Source: Myxococcales bacterium UBA1238 | Lineage (GTDB): Bacteria > Myxococcota_A > Bradymonadia > UBA7976 > UBA1532 | DNA length: 38,730 nt | Assembly (NCBI GenBank): GCA_002309015.1 | Contig: DBWM01000052.1 | Location: 3,779-42,508 of the forward strand | Reading direction: 5' to 3' | Shown: positions 22,927-36,300 of the stretch, in pieces | Layout: every line of letters starts with the position of its first letter | Numbering within the stretch: the first letter of the stretch is position 1 | Program-made: the position numbers and the translations under genes | The notes under the pieces: generated by a model | Told to the model about the DNA's origin: nothing | Databases searched by the model: none | The model's input: the letters and a program-made list of their open reading frames with translations, nothing else

Positions 22927-24306
22927 TTAGTAGCCGGCGGGCTCTTCTACAAGATTATCGAAGCGCGTCCATTGCTTAAAGAATTTTAATCGGCAGGTAC
23001 CGATGGGGCCGTTACGCTGTTTGCCGATGATTAACTCGGCAACGCCTTTGTCTTCGGTGTTTTCGTTGTAGACTTCATCGCGATACACAAACAGGATCAT
23101 ATCTGCATCCTGCTCGATTGCGCCGGATTCACGGAGATCGCTCATCATAGGACGCTTGTTGGGACGCGATTCGAGCGAACGGTTCAGCTGAGAGAGCGCG
23201 ATAATGGGCACACCGAGTTCTTTGGCCAGCGCTTTTAAGCTTCGGCTGATGTCTGAAATCTCCTGCTCTCGGTGACTCCGAAGCTGCGGTGGACCCTTCA
23301 TCAACTGAAGGTAGTCGATAATGACCAGTTTTAACGGCGCGGATGCCTGTTGGGTAATTGCGAGCCTTCGGCATTTGGAACGGCATTCCATGACGGTAAT
23401 ACCGGGCGTATCGTCGATAAAGATGTTCCAATTGACCATTCGGCGCGTACTCTCGAGCAGTTTCTCGATATCGCCGTCGATTAACTGGCCAGTCCTCATG
23501 CGCTCGGATTCAACCCTCGCTTCGCATGCGAGCATACGCGTAGCTAACTGGATGGTAGGCATTTCGAGGCTGAAGATCGCTACGCTGTCCTTTTCGCTCG
23601 ATGCGGCATTGCAGGCCAAGTTTAAAGCTAATGCGGTCTTACCCATGGAAGGTCGCGCCGCAAGAATGATCAAATCGCCGGGTTGAAAGCCTGCTGTGTA
23701 GTTATCTAATTGCGCAAAGCCCGTAGTAACGCCCGTAACCGTCGACTTTAATTCGTATGCCGTTTGAACGCGATCGATGACCTCGTTTAAAGCGGTTGAC
23801 ATGTCGGTAAAGGTTTTGGCTTGCCGCGACTGACCGATTTCAAAAACCGACTGCTGCGCCTCATCAAATAAATCGTTGGCGTTGTCGTACTCACCCTTTT
23901 TGGCTCGATCCGCCAAACCTTCGCATGTCTGAATTAAACGTCTGATTTCGGCGCGTTCATGCACCAATCGGGCGTGATGCTCGATGTTGACGGCGGTTGT
24001 GGCGATATTGGTGAGCTGACCGATGTATTCAACGCCGCCAACGGCTTCCAGATCGCCTTGCTGCTCACATCGGTTGGCGAGAGTGACCGGATCCAGCGGG
24101 GCGCGATCATTTCCTAACGCCATCATATGTTTAAAGAGCAGCTGATGGCGCAGATCGTGAAAATCTTCGGGCGAGACGAGGGCCGAGACCCGATCGAGTG
24201 CAGAGTTATCGAGCAGGATACCGCCTAAGATTGCGAGTTCGGCTTCGGGGGATTCGAGATGCGTAGACAAGGAGCGCTCCTTTGTGAAGCGCTCCATATA
24301 CGCCAT
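22927..24306 (-). CDS. dnaB: Replicative DNA helicase DnaB
   Basis: Hexameric helicase of the replication fork, 459 residues from the ATG at 24306. The N-terminal domain has SPEAELAILGGILLDNSALD and VGGVEYIGQL. The RecA-like domain has the P-loop LAARPSMGKTALALN, IFSLEM, IDYLQLM, SQLNRSLESRPNKRPMMSDLRESGAIEQDAD (seen as LESRPNKRPMMSDLRESG) and a C-terminal IGKQRNGPIG. The open frame extends upstream into the giant lipoprotein gene; those residues are shadow. An ATG at 24297 is an alternative start; neither has a good ribosome-binding site. It lies 35 bases after the giant gene on the same strand. Confidence 0.96.
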   Translation of the reverse strand: MAYMERFTKERSLSTHLESPEAELAILGGILLDNSALDRVSALVSPEDFHDLRHQLLFKHMMALGNDRAPLDPVTLANRCEQQGDLEAVGGVEYIGQLTNIATTAVNIEHHARLVHERAEIRRLIQTCEGLADRAKKGEYDNANDLFDEAQQSVFEIGQSRQAKTFTDMSTALNEVIDRVQTAYELKSTVTGVTTGFAQLDNYTAGFQPGDLIILAARPSMGKTALALNLACNAASSEKDSVAIFSLEMPTIQLATRMLACEARVESERMRTGQLIDGDIEKLLESTRRMVNWNIFIDDTPGITVMECRSKCRRLAITQQASAPLKLVIIDYLQLMKGPPQLRSHREQEISDISRSLKALAKELGVPIIALSQLNRSLESRPNKRPMMSDLRESGAIEQDADMILFVYRDEVYNENTEDKGVAELIIGKQRNGPIGTCRLKFFKQWTRFDNLVEEPAGY

Positions 24307-24341
24307 CTGGCGAGGGAAAGGGCGAGATTTTGAGGGAAAGC

Positions 24342-27300
24342 TTACGGGCGGATGGCGTTTAAGGTGAAGTTGAAGGCGGTGGTGTTGTTCTTGCCGTCGA
24401 TGATCACGTAAACGACTTCGCCCTCGGTGAGGTTTCTGGTGAGAGAGCTGCGGAAGCCGAGGCCGGTGCTGGTCGGGGCATCGTCGTTGCATGCGAGCTG
24501 CGAGCTGCTGCTGCCACAGTTGCTGCGCAGGTAGAGCACGGTATCCACTTTGGTGTCGGATGCCGTCTTGGCCGATGTGACCTCAAACTTCCAGGGGCCG
24601 GTCTTATCGGCCTGGAACAGGACGACCGCATCGGGTGATTTGCTGGTGAGGGACTGGAGCGAGATGCCGTTGCAGCTGTTGGTGTTGTAATTGCTGCTGC
24701 TGGCCGTACTGCCGTTGATCGTGCCCTGACCGACGAGCGTGCCCGCAATGCAGCTCGGGCAGTTGGGCAAAATCACGGAGTTGTTTTGCAGCGCATCCCC
24801 TTCGCGGCATTCCTCGATCAGCGACTGGCCGTTCTTCCCCCGAATCGAGAAGACGAAGTAATCGGTTGACGAGTTGCCTGAGTAATTGGGCAGAGTCAGC
24901 GTTTCAGCATTGGAGGCTTGTCCCACGGGCAATTCCATGTCTGTCCAGATTCCGCTGGCAGCCGAGATCGCGCTGCCTGAAGGTTTGGCCAATGTGTATT
25001 GAACATCCATCGTGAGCGAGGCGCTGCCGTGGTTTTCGATATGCACGTAGACATCCTTGCTCGTGACAGAGCCGCAAACATCGCTTGTGCAGGCGAGCTC
25101 GATGCTGGGTTCGAGATCGGGCGCAACATTGGTGCCGTTGAGGGCTTTAAATGCAGCCTGCCTGAAGCTGTTGCGCGAACGCTGAATGCGGCATGGGGTG
25201 CTGGTGAATTTGGCCGAGTTGCTGTTGCTGCATTCTGCATCCACATAGTAATGGCGGCTCATGTATTGCGGAATGCTACCATTGGGCAACACGTTGGTTT
25301 GGAAGTAAGCGTGCTGGTTCCAAATGGGTCCAGCGGATGCCCAGTCATTGGTAACGGACTTCAGAGTGGTGATACCACGCCAGTTATTGGATTGGGCGTA
25401 GCGAGCCGATGCGACGATGATCTCGGCGTGGTTGTCGTTGTCCACATCAACCACGATGGGATATTCGCGCAATGTGGGCGACTGATGGTTCTTGGCAAGG
25501 TAGTATTTTTTGCCTGTTTGGCCATCGGCCATGTAGAGCGTGTATTCATCCGCAAAGACCGCTTCGCCCTGGCCGTCGCCGTTAAAGTCAAAGACTGAAG
25601 ATCCCGTTGTAAAGGATGATTCGTCCTTAGACTTGGTGGCCCAGAGCATGCGCTTTGTATTGGTGTTCGCCGCACCAACAAGATCAGGATTACCGTTGAC
25701 CACGTTGTAATAATACATGGTCGCAATACCAACATCCGGAATGCCGTCGTTGTCGAAGTCAGAGATCGTCGGCGGGCCACCACCTTTCGCGTTTTGCGAG
25801 TAGACACTGGAGACACGGAACTTGGTGATGTCTGTTTCTGGCGTCTCTTGTTCTGGCGCGCTTTGACCATTGGTCTTAGTGAGATATTGCTGCCACAGAA
25901 TCGTCTTGCTGGAAGTCGCAATGTTGCCATTGGCGTCGGAGTTATTCTTATAGACGGTTACCAGGTTGGCCATTTGATTCACGATCACCAGATCGGGCCG
26001 GTTGTCGTTATCAAAGTCGGCCACCGCAGCATAACCGGTATTGGCGGCGCCTGTCGTGAAGACTGTGGTGCCGTTGTATCTGCTCACACCATCGTAAGAC
26101 GCGATTTCAAGACCATCTGAACAGTACGGATGACCGTCGTCTGTATGCCAGCATTTGAATCCGGCAGTGGTGCAGTCTGTATCGGACTTGCAGGCAGGGC
26201 CGGGGTTCCAGTCGACAAAGAAACTGTTCCTTGAGTGACCCAGGCTCATCTGTTTATTGTTGATTGCAACAGCATGGGTGATGAGGGTTTCACCTGTACG
26301 ATCACAAATGACCGGGCCGTTCAGGACTTCAGGATAGCCATCTCCATCCATGTCTCCGATGACCGGATAGCTATAGATGTTGGTGTTGTTGGAGGATGTG
26401 CTCATCCAGCAGTTGGCCATGCCTTGCAATGAGAAACTGTCTTTGCCATCAGAACCCACGGTCTGAATCAGCTTGACGTAATTCATGCGGTAATTGGCAT
26501 TTGAGCGGGTGACGATTTCGGGACGTCCGTCGCCATCGAGATCGCCCACTGCAATACCGCTGGCAGCAAAGAATCCGGAATCAGCTGTGGTTCCATGGGT
26601 GCCACTGGGTTTGCTGAAGCTGATGTCACACAAGCTGGCCAGCTCTTTACCTGTATCGCCGGAGAGGACAGTGAGGCAGCCTTTGTAATTGAAGTCTAAC
26701 CCATCCGCTGCGGCCAATGTGGAATCAAAGGAGACAAAGATGACATCGGGGATGTCGTTTTCGTTTACCTTTCCGTCTCCGTTATCGTCGGTCATGTTTG
26801 CGACAACCGGCGTTGTGATAACATCGTAAGACTTATGCTTCGGCTGGATGCAGGTATAGGTATTGTTGCCTTCCGTGATGGTCTTGGTTCCTCCTCCGGA
26901 TGTGGTGATGCCACAGTAACCCCAGCGCCATTTGACGATGGGTGTTGAAGGAATGTCCGTACCATTGTCGAGCTCGGTTTGGGGGCCGTTGCATTCTGCA
27001 AGGATGGACGTGCTGTAACCGAGCATCTGCTCGTCGCATGGATCGTTGTATGGGCAGCGGAAGCCTTCGTTGAAGACATGGCTGTTGTCTGTCGTATCGC
27101 AGTCCGAAGCTAAGGTTACAGAAGCCTTGATCTCCCGGAAAACCCTCGGTTCTGGTTCTGTATTGGAGAGGTTCACCGTGAGAGGCAAAGTCTTCATAGA
27201 CGTGATCTGGCTGTGACTGGTGATCGACTTGAGTGAATGGACGACTCCGTCAGCGGTGATGCCGTCGATTGCGATCGAGAGGCTGTTTGCCGGGATCGTC

Positions 27301-30300
27301 TGGTTGCCATAGTTCTTGAGTTCGATGATGGCTTTGGCCGAGGTGCAAAGCTGATTACAGAGACCCAGGATTTCGACACCCACGTCCTTCTTGCTGCTGC
27401 AAGTGATGCCTTTGCTTGTGAGCATGTAAGATTTCACGGTGTCTTTGCAGATGTCGCATTTATCTGTCTCGTAGAACCTGGGGTTGTCATCGCAGTGATC
27501 GCAGCAGGAAGAATAACCGTCACCGTCGTTATCGCGGCCTAAATTGTTATCTGTGAAACCGTTGCCATCGTGATCCATGCAGTCGCATTCTTCAGAGTCG
27601 CAGGCATCACCTGTGCCGTCTTGATCTGTATCATGTTGATCTTCATTGTCATCATAGGGGCAGTTATCGCAGGCATCTCCCTTGGTGTCATGATCGTGGT
27701 TCTGTTGATCTTCATTGTCATCATAGGGGCAGTTATCGCAGGCATCACCGTAACCATCTCCGTCGTAATCACATTGAACCGCTGTATTGACACGTGTGAA
27801 TCCAGAGGTTGCAGACGCACGTGATTTCTTGCCATTTACATAATAACAAGATGGGGCATTCGGAGTGTTTGGACAGTTATCAAGGCAGTCAGCAACACCA
27901 TCTTCGTCGGCATCGAAGCCTTCGTCGGTTTGGCCATCACCATCGTTATCATAGCCATCGCAGACTTCTTCTTCGCAGGCATCGCCTGAGTAATTGAAAC
28001 CGGATTGGCCTTTGGTTGGGTCTATGGCCTGATCGCTGTTCTGCTGACTATCATTCTTTACTTCTTTGCAGTTATCGCAAACATCGCCCCATTTGTCGCC
28101 ATCATAGTTCGCTTGGTTTGTATTCTTGTCATTCGGACAGTTATCACAGGCATCACCCAAACCATCTCTATCTGTATCGGTTTGGGGCTTATTGGGTTTG
28201 TCTGGACAATTATCGGGCTTGACGCTCTTACAGATGGCCGGTGTGTTGCTCGCGTATACGACAGAGGGATAGCGCTGCGTGATGAATTTGTCATCGATGC
28301 TGCAAACTGTATCCCCATCTTCATCATTCTTGCTGTCGCAAGGGCATGTATCGACGCAGTCGGCCTTGCCGTCGCCATCGGTGTCGGGGAAGCCTTCATC
28401 GATTTGATTGTTGCGGTTGTCGTCCTTGCCGTTGCAGACTTCTTCCGCGCAGTAAGCGGGGTCGTTGGTGGCATCGGTGTATTGAGGGCAGTTATCGACG
28501 CAGCGGTTGTGGTTGCTGTTGCTGGCGGTGCAGTCTTTCTTCTGGCAGTAGGGATCTTTATAGCTTGAGGCGCTGATGTTGGAATCTCGGGCACAGAGGC
28601 CGTCATGATCGGCATCGTCGTTCTTTTCACAGGGGCAAAGATCGCAAACATCGCCTTTGCCATCTCCGTCGATGTCTTTTTGGTCGGCGTTGCTATCGTT
28701 GCAGCAGTTATCGTTGTTGCCCTTGGCGCCTAATGATGTGTTGTAACCACCGCTTTCACAGCAGTATCCGTCGCCGTCAGCGTCGTTTGCAGCATCGTTG
28801 ATGCATTTATCGCAAACATCGCCGTAGCCGTCGGAATCCGCATCGTTTTGATTCGCATTGGATTTTGTGGGGCAGTTATCGGGCGTGTAGCGCCTGCAGA
28901 TCGCCGGTGCGCCTTCTTTGTATGCAACGGAGGGGTAACGCTGCGTGATGAATTTGTCATCGATGCTGCATTTGCCATCGCCATCCTGGTCATTGTTGCT
29001 GTCGCAGGGGCATTTATCGACGCAGTCTTTGATGCCGTCGCCATCGGTGTCGATGAAGCCTTCATCGGTTTGACCGTTGAGGTTGTCGTCGATGCCGTTA
29101 CATTCTTCATTCGCGCAGTAGGCGGGATTGTTGGTGGAATCTTTGTAAGACGGGCAGTTATCGATGCAGCTGTTATGGTTGGCGCTGCTGGCAGTGCATC
29201 CGGTCTTTCGGCAGTAGGCGTCGTTATAGCTTGCGGCGCTGATGTTGGTATCGCGGGCGCAGAGTCCGTCGCCGTCGGTGTCGCCGTAATTCTGTGCCGC
29301 AGTTCCCTTTTCACAGGGGCAGGGATCGCAGGCATCAGGCTGACCATCGCCATCAATGTCCTGAGTCTGGTTCGGGTTGTAAGCATTACAGCAGGTGTCA
29401 TTGATTCCGACCTTACCTTTAGACGCGGTGTAGGTATTTCCGCAGCAGTAGCCATCTCCATCGCTGTCGTTATCGGCGTCATTGGGGCAGGGATCGATAT
29501 CGTCGCACAAACCATCGCTGTCGCTGTCTGTCATCCCTTCATCGGTTTGGCCGTTGTGGTTGTTGTCGATACCGTCGCAGATCTCGTTCTGGCATTTTGC
29601 GGGATCGTTGGAGGAATCCTGGATGGTGGGGCATTGATCGATGCAGGTGTTGTAATTGGTGACGGATGAATCGGCCGTGCATTCCTTCTTCTTGCAGAAT
29701 GAGCCGTCTTTGGTGATGCCGTTATCGATGGCGCAGATGCCGTCTTGGTCGTTGTCACCGTAGCCGTTATCCGCAGTTCCGGCTTCGCATGGGCAGGGAT
29801 CGACGCAGTCGGCCCGGCCGTCGCCGTCGGTGTCGTCGAAGCCTTCGTCGGTTCGGCCGTTCAGATTGTCATCGATGCCGTTGCATTCTTCTTCGGCGCA
29901 GTAAGCGGGGTTATTGGTGGCATCGGTGTATTGAGGACAGCTGTCGATGCAGCTGTTGTGGTTGCTGGTACCGGCTTGGCAGTCGCTCTTCTTGCAGGTG
30001 TTTTCACCATCGGTGACGTTGAGGCCATTATCGATGGCGCAAAGACCGTCGTGATCGAGATCGCCGTAGTTTTGCGAAGCGGTGCCAGATTCGCAGGGGC
30101 AGGGATCGCATTTATCACCGCGACCGTCGTGGTCGGTGTCTTCCTGGTTCGGGTTCTTTTGCTGGGCGTTGTACGTGCTGTCTTTGGACTTGTCGCTCGG
30201 GCAGTTGTCGTTGCCTCCCAGCATGCCCAGTTCGGTCTTAAAGTCTGAACCGTTGCAGTATTTATCGCCGTCAGCATCGTTATCGGGATCGTTGGGGCAG

Positions 30301-33300
30301 GGATCGATCGCGTCGCAAACGCCGTCGCCATCGCTGTCGGGCATGCCTTCATCGATGTTGCCGTCGTCGTTGTTATCTTTGCCGTCGCAGATCTCTTCTT
30401 TGCATTTGTCGGGATTGTTGGTGGAGTCCGGGAATTGCGGGCAGCTATCGATGCAGCTGTTATGGTTCGCTGTGCTGGCTGTGCAGTCCGACTGTTTGCA
30501 ATAGGCTTCGTCTTTGTTGATGTTTGCGTCGCGGGCGCAGAGGCCGTCGTGATCTTCGTCGTCCTTCTTTTCGCAGGGGCAGGGATCGCAGCCTAAACCT
30601 TTGCCGTCGCCGTCGGGATCTTCCTGGTCATTCGCTACTTCGCAGCAGTTATCGTTGTCGCCCTTCATGCCTAAGGCCGTGTTGGTCTTGTTGGCACCAC
30701 CATCGCCGCAGCAGTAACCGTCGTTGTCGCTGTCGTTTTCTGCGGATTGGATGCAGGGGTCGCATTGATCGCCCAGACCATCGTTGTCGAGGTCGTTTTG
30801 ATCGGGGTTGGCATTCAGGTTGTTATGCGGATCATCTTTGTGGCCGGGGCAGTTATCGTTGGCGCCCTTCTTGCCTGCTTCTGAATTAAAGGTTGTGCCG
30901 TTGCAGTAACCGTCGTTGTCGCTGTCGTTATCGTCGTCGTCGGGGCAGGGATCGATCTCATCGCATTTGCCATCGCCATCGCGGTCGGTCATCCCTTCAT
31001 CGATGCCATTTTTGCCGTTGTTGTCCACGCCATCGCAGACTTCAACTTCGCATGCATCTCCCCGCATGTATGTGATTCTGCATTGATATTCGGTCTCGCC
31101 CCTGCGGATGCAGTCATCGTACAGTTTCTGGTCCAACGCGAGATCTGTGTTGGTCTGATCCTGATTCGCGTTTTCGGGGCAGTTGTCGGGTACATATTGG
31201 CATTTGGGTGAAGCGGACAGATTGCTGTCGCGATCGCAGATGGGACGCGTCTTTGCGCTGTCATAAAAATCCTGGTCTGTGTTGTTCTTGCTGTCGCAGG
31301 GGCAGACATCGATCTCATCGCAGAAGCCATCGCCATCGGTGTCAACGGCGTCTTCGTCGGTTTGTCCATCGCCGTCGTTATCCTTGCCGTCGCAGGGATC
31401 GCCGAAGGTGCAGGCATCGCCCACGCCATCTTTATCCGTATCTTCTTGTCCCGGGTTTGCGGTCGTGGGGCAGTTGTCGGGATCTTTGGGCGTACCGTTT
31501 TCACCCTTGTTGCAAACCAAGTTGCTGGGGATGTTCTCGATGGTCTTTGCGCACCAGCCGTCGCGGTCCACATCGCCGTAGTTTTGTGCTTCGGTTCCGA
31601 ATTCGCAGGGGCAGGGATCGCAGACATCGCCGCGCCCGTCGTGATCGCTGTCTTCCTGACCCGGGTTTGGCGTGTCGGGGCAGTTGTCGGGGTCGTAGTT
31701 GCATTTGGCGTAGTCGGAGAGCCTTTCGCCGAGATCGAAGGTGGTGGCGATCAGTTCGGGAACGCCATCTTTGTCGACGTCGTTACGGCTGTCGCAGGCG
31801 AGGTTGATGCGGTATTCGGTGCCTTCGCTGCTGGATGTGAGCTTGGAGCAGGCTTTGTTGGTTGCGGGATCGCAGCTGTCGACTCTTTCGTAATCGCAGG
31901 CATCGCCGATTCCGTCGCCATCGATGTCTTCCTGGTTGGCGTTGGCTTTATCGCAGCAGTTGTCTTTTCCGCCTCTCTTTAGGGTTTCATCGTAGCGCTC
32001 GCCGCAGCAGTAACCATCCTTATCGGCGTCGTCATCCGGGTCATCGGGGCAGGGATCCCGCTTATCGCATTTGCCATCGCCATCGCTGTCGATGAGGCCG
32101 CTGGGGGTTCCATCGTCGTCATAGATTTCGTCGGTTTTTCCATCGCCGTCGTTGTCGAGACCGTCGCATTCTTCAACGTCGCAGGCATCGCCGATGCCGT
32201 CGTTATCGGAGTCGGGCTGTGAGGTTGCGCCTTCTGGGATGGGGTTCGGAAGATCAAGACAGTTGTCTTTGGGCTCGCAGGACGCCAGATCGTCTCCTGT
32301 CACGGTGATCTTGTCGCAAACCTTGTCGCCATCCGCATCGCAGTCTTCCTGTTTGCAGCAGGGGCAGGGATCGATCTTGTCGCAGAGTCCGTCGCCGTCG
32401 ATATCGGGCATGCCTTCATCGATGAATCCGTCGTCGTCGTTGTCTTTGCCGTCGCAAACCTCGATGCCTACGCATTTATCGCCTGGGTAACCGGGGCCGT
32501 GTTCGCTGGCTTGATTGGGATTGTAGACGTCGGGGCAGTTGTCGGGATCGCGGCCCTTGTTGCAGGTCAGATCGCCGGCTCGGTGATCGCTGAAGGGGTA
32601 GCCATCCTGAGCGCAATAGTCATCTTCGTCCACATCGCCGTAAGGATGGTTGGCGTCGCCTTTTTCGCAGGGGCAGGGATCGCAGGCATCGCCAAAACTG
32701 TCGCCGTCGCGGTTTTCCTGACCCGCGTTTGCAATGTCGGGGCAGTTGTCCAGATGTTCCTTGTCGCCTTTGCATTGAACGCCAGCAGGGACGTTGAGGT
32801 TTTCATCTTTGTTGCACCAGCCGTCGCCGTCCAGATCGCCGTAAGGATGCGAGTCGTCGCCCTTTTCGCAGGGGCAGGGATCGCAAACATCGCCGCGTCC
32901 GTCGTGATCGATGTCACTCTGATCGCGGTTAAATTTTTGGGGGCAGTTGTCGGGGGCATCGCTGTTGGGATGGCAGTTTAAGTTGCTGGGGATTTCGATG
33001 TTTTCATCCCTGGCGCAAATGCTGTCGCCGTCCAGATCGCCGTAGTTTTGATCTTCGGTGCCTTTTTCGCAGGGGCAGGGATCGCAGGCATCGCCGCGAC
33101 CATCAAAATCGCTGTCGTTCTGGTTGGAGTTTGCGATTTCGGGGCAGTTGTCGCGATCGCCGCAGTAACCGTCTTTGTCTTCATCGTAGAGTTCGACGTA
33201 GTGAGGGTCGTCGCGTCCGGAAAGGCCCACATCCACGAAGCGAGCGATTCGGGCATCGGCGTAGTTGGGGCAATAGTCGCAAACATCGCCTTTGCCGTCA

Positions 33301-36300
33301 CCGTCGCTGTCGAGCTGATCGGGGTTGTACTGGCTTGTGAGGTAGTCGTGGCGTTCGAGGGCGTTCTCGTCAAAATCGCTGTATGTCTTGCCGTTCTGGG
33401 TCAAAACGGCATTCAGGCTGCCGGGGCAGTTGTCGGCCTGGTAATGGCAGCGCGCGTTGCCTGCCAGGGCTTGGTTGAGATCTTCGTTGACCGCGATCAA
33501 ATCGGGGACGTTGTCTTCATCGATGTCGTTGTTGCTGTCGCAGGCGAGCTCGATGTGGTATTCGGTTTGAATGACGGTCTCGTTTTCGTCTTTAATTTCA
33601 ACAAGTTGGCAGAATTTGTTCTGCTCTGGATCGCAGCTTTCGATCGTCTTGTGGTCGCAGACATCTCCGATGCCGTCACCATCGATGTCGCTTTGATCGC
33701 GGTTGGCGTCTTCGGGGCAGTTATCCTCGTTGCCGCAATAGCCGTCGCCGTCCTGATCGCCACCGCCTGCAGCGATGGTGAGTTCATTGGGATCCGCAAA
33801 GAGGGGGCAGAAGTCGCAAATATCGCCTTTGCCGTCGCTATCGGTATCCAGCTGATCGGGGTTGTATTGCTTGTTGTTGGTTTCTTCGTCAAAGCTGGCG
33901 CTGCCGGGGCAGTTGTCGGGCTGGTATTGCTTGCAGGCGTCGTATTGGATGAGCGCTGCGTTCAGACTGGCGTTCAGGGCGATCCGATCGGGGATCAAAT
34001 CATGGTCGATGTCGTTGTTGCTGTCGCAGGAAACATCGATGCGATGCTGATAGCGGGTGTGGTCGTTGATGGTGCTGCTGGGGGTTCCGTTATCGGTTTC
34101 GTAGAGCGGCTTGTTGTTGCTATCAAAAAGAAGCTCTCCGACATCATTTCGGGCTTGTACGGGCGCGTGGCTGCATGAGGGGTTGCTCGCAGGCGCGCAG
34201 CTGTCGACGATGTTGAAGTCGCAGACATCGCCCCGGCCGTCGCCATCGCGGTCTTCCTGATGCGGGTTGTAGACGTCGGGGCAGTTGTCGTCGATGGAGC
34301 AGATGGTGTCTTTGTCGGGATCCTGGCCTGCGGGGCAGGTGCAGGCATCGCCGATGCCGTCGTCTACGCCTTCAGGATTGGTGTTTTCCTGACCCGGGTT
34401 GCAGACCATGGGGCAGTTGTCGCCGTTGCCGCAAATGCCGTCGCGATCCTGGTCGTTTCGCGGATCGCCGGGGCAGGGATCGCTGCATTTGTAAGCGGTG
34501 GTGGGATCTTCCAGATCTTTAAAATTGCAGCCATTGATGCAGGCAATGGCCGTTTTGCAGTCATTTCCTGCGATTTTGCCTGTAAAGACGCAGGGATCGC
34601 CGCAGTGATCGCTGATGCCGTCTTCGTCCGCATCTTCCTGTGAGTTGCTGGATACGATGGCGCTGATGGTGAGGCAAAGATCGCGCTCCTTTCCGTTGTA
34701 GCAATCTACGCCTTCGGTATTGAGGCCTTCGTCGGGCGGGCCGCAGAGACCGTCGTTGTCGGCGTCGCCGTAGTGATCTTCGGCGGTACCGGCGTTGCAG
34801 GGACAGGGATCGCAGGCGTCGCCGATGCCGTCGCCGTCGGTATCGAGCTGGTCGATGTTTTTGTCGGTGGGGCAGTTGTCGATTTTGCCGGGATGGCGAT
34901 TGCCGGAGCAGAGTTCGATGAACGCTTCTTCGCTCTCATCTGCGCCGCGAACGATATCCGCGTTGATGGCGCAGTAACCGTCGCGATCCTGGTCGCTGTA
35001 GATGATCTGGCCTTCCTCTTTACGGACCATTTCGCAGGGGCAGTCATCGCAGGCGTCGCCTTTGCCATCCTGGTCGCGGTCGGCCTGATCGGGGTTGGCC
35101 TTATAGGGGCAGTTGTCTTCGCCGCAGTTCGCATGGACGGGCACATCAGCGTTGAGCGGTTCGCAGTCGCATTTGTCGCCGTAGCCGTCTTTGTCGCTGT
35201 CTTTCTGATCGGGGTTGTAAACGAGAGATGCCTGTTCGGGATTGCAGCGTTCGATCCTCCAGAGCACGCAATCGCCGACCTGGGGGTAGACGCAATACCC
35301 GTTGCATTCGGGAGTCTCAGGGTTTTCGCTGACTTTGATGAATTCGCAGTTATCGAAGTTACTGTAATACTGCGTATAGTCGCCTTCGCGGGACTGAATG
35401 CCGTAGCATTGCCTGGGATCAAAATCATCGGGCAAATCGATGGTTCCCCCGGCGATCGCTTCATCGAGGGTGCGGCCGAAGGGCACCAGTTTTTCATCGC
35501 GGGCGCAGATGCCGTCTTTATCGAAGTCGCCGAAACCGCGGGTGCAGGGGCAGGGATCGCAGACGTCGCCGTAACCATCGCCGTCGATGTCGTTTTGATC
35601 AGGGTTGGCCTGATTGATGCAGTTGTCTTCACAATCGTTGACGCCGTCGTTGTCGCTGTCGAGTTCTTCGCAGGAAGACTGCATGGGCGGACAGTCGATT
35701 TCAGGCGCATTCTGGTTTTTGTTGGAAACGTGGCAGCAGGTATCGTTGCTTCTTCCTGTGCCCATGGCCGCGTTAAAAACGCTGCCGCAGCAAACGCCGT
35801 CGTCGTCGCTGTCGTTGTCTTTGTCGAAGGGGCAGGGATCGCATTCGTCGCCCAGGCCGTCGCGGTCTCGGTCGATCTGATAGTAGTTTGAAATCTCGGG
35901 GCAGTTGTCGGCCCGGTAAGTAAAGGGGCATTCGATGGGGTTTCCGTCTTCATCGGTGCCGCTTACGCGATCGCACCAGCCGTCTTCATCCTTGTCGTTG
36001 AAGGGATCGCAGGGGCAGAAATCGTCTTCGTCGCAGATGCCGTCGCCATCAATATCGTTTCCGGTGGTACAGCCAGGGATGGGGTGGTCGGTTAAATCGA
36101 TGGAGGCGCCGGCTGAAGCCCGGAGGTTCAGCGTTGCGGTCTTGGAGCCAGAGGTTTGGGCGACGATGGTCGCTTCGAAGACGCCGGGGGCTTGAGGATC
36201 GAAGGCGACATCGATGGGCAGGATTTCGTTGGCTTCCAAAACAATGGGGAATTGATAGCCAGTGAGGCGGAACTGGGCGCGATCACCGCTCGAAAAGTCC

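Noticed and set aside
22794..22979. 61-residue plus-strand frame with GTG start after GGAGGGA
   Set aside because: The ribosome-binding site is too close to the start, the frame overlaps the 3' end of dnaB, and the protein resembles nothing known to me.
33048..35891. Long plus-strand open frames (376 and 372 residues) opposite the giant lipoprotein gene
   Set aside because: They are valine, alanine and isoleucine runs that mirror the Asp/Gly/Cys codons of the repeats. The giant protein has few Leu and Ser codons in its rod, so antisense stops are rare. They lack ribosome-binding sites and family features.
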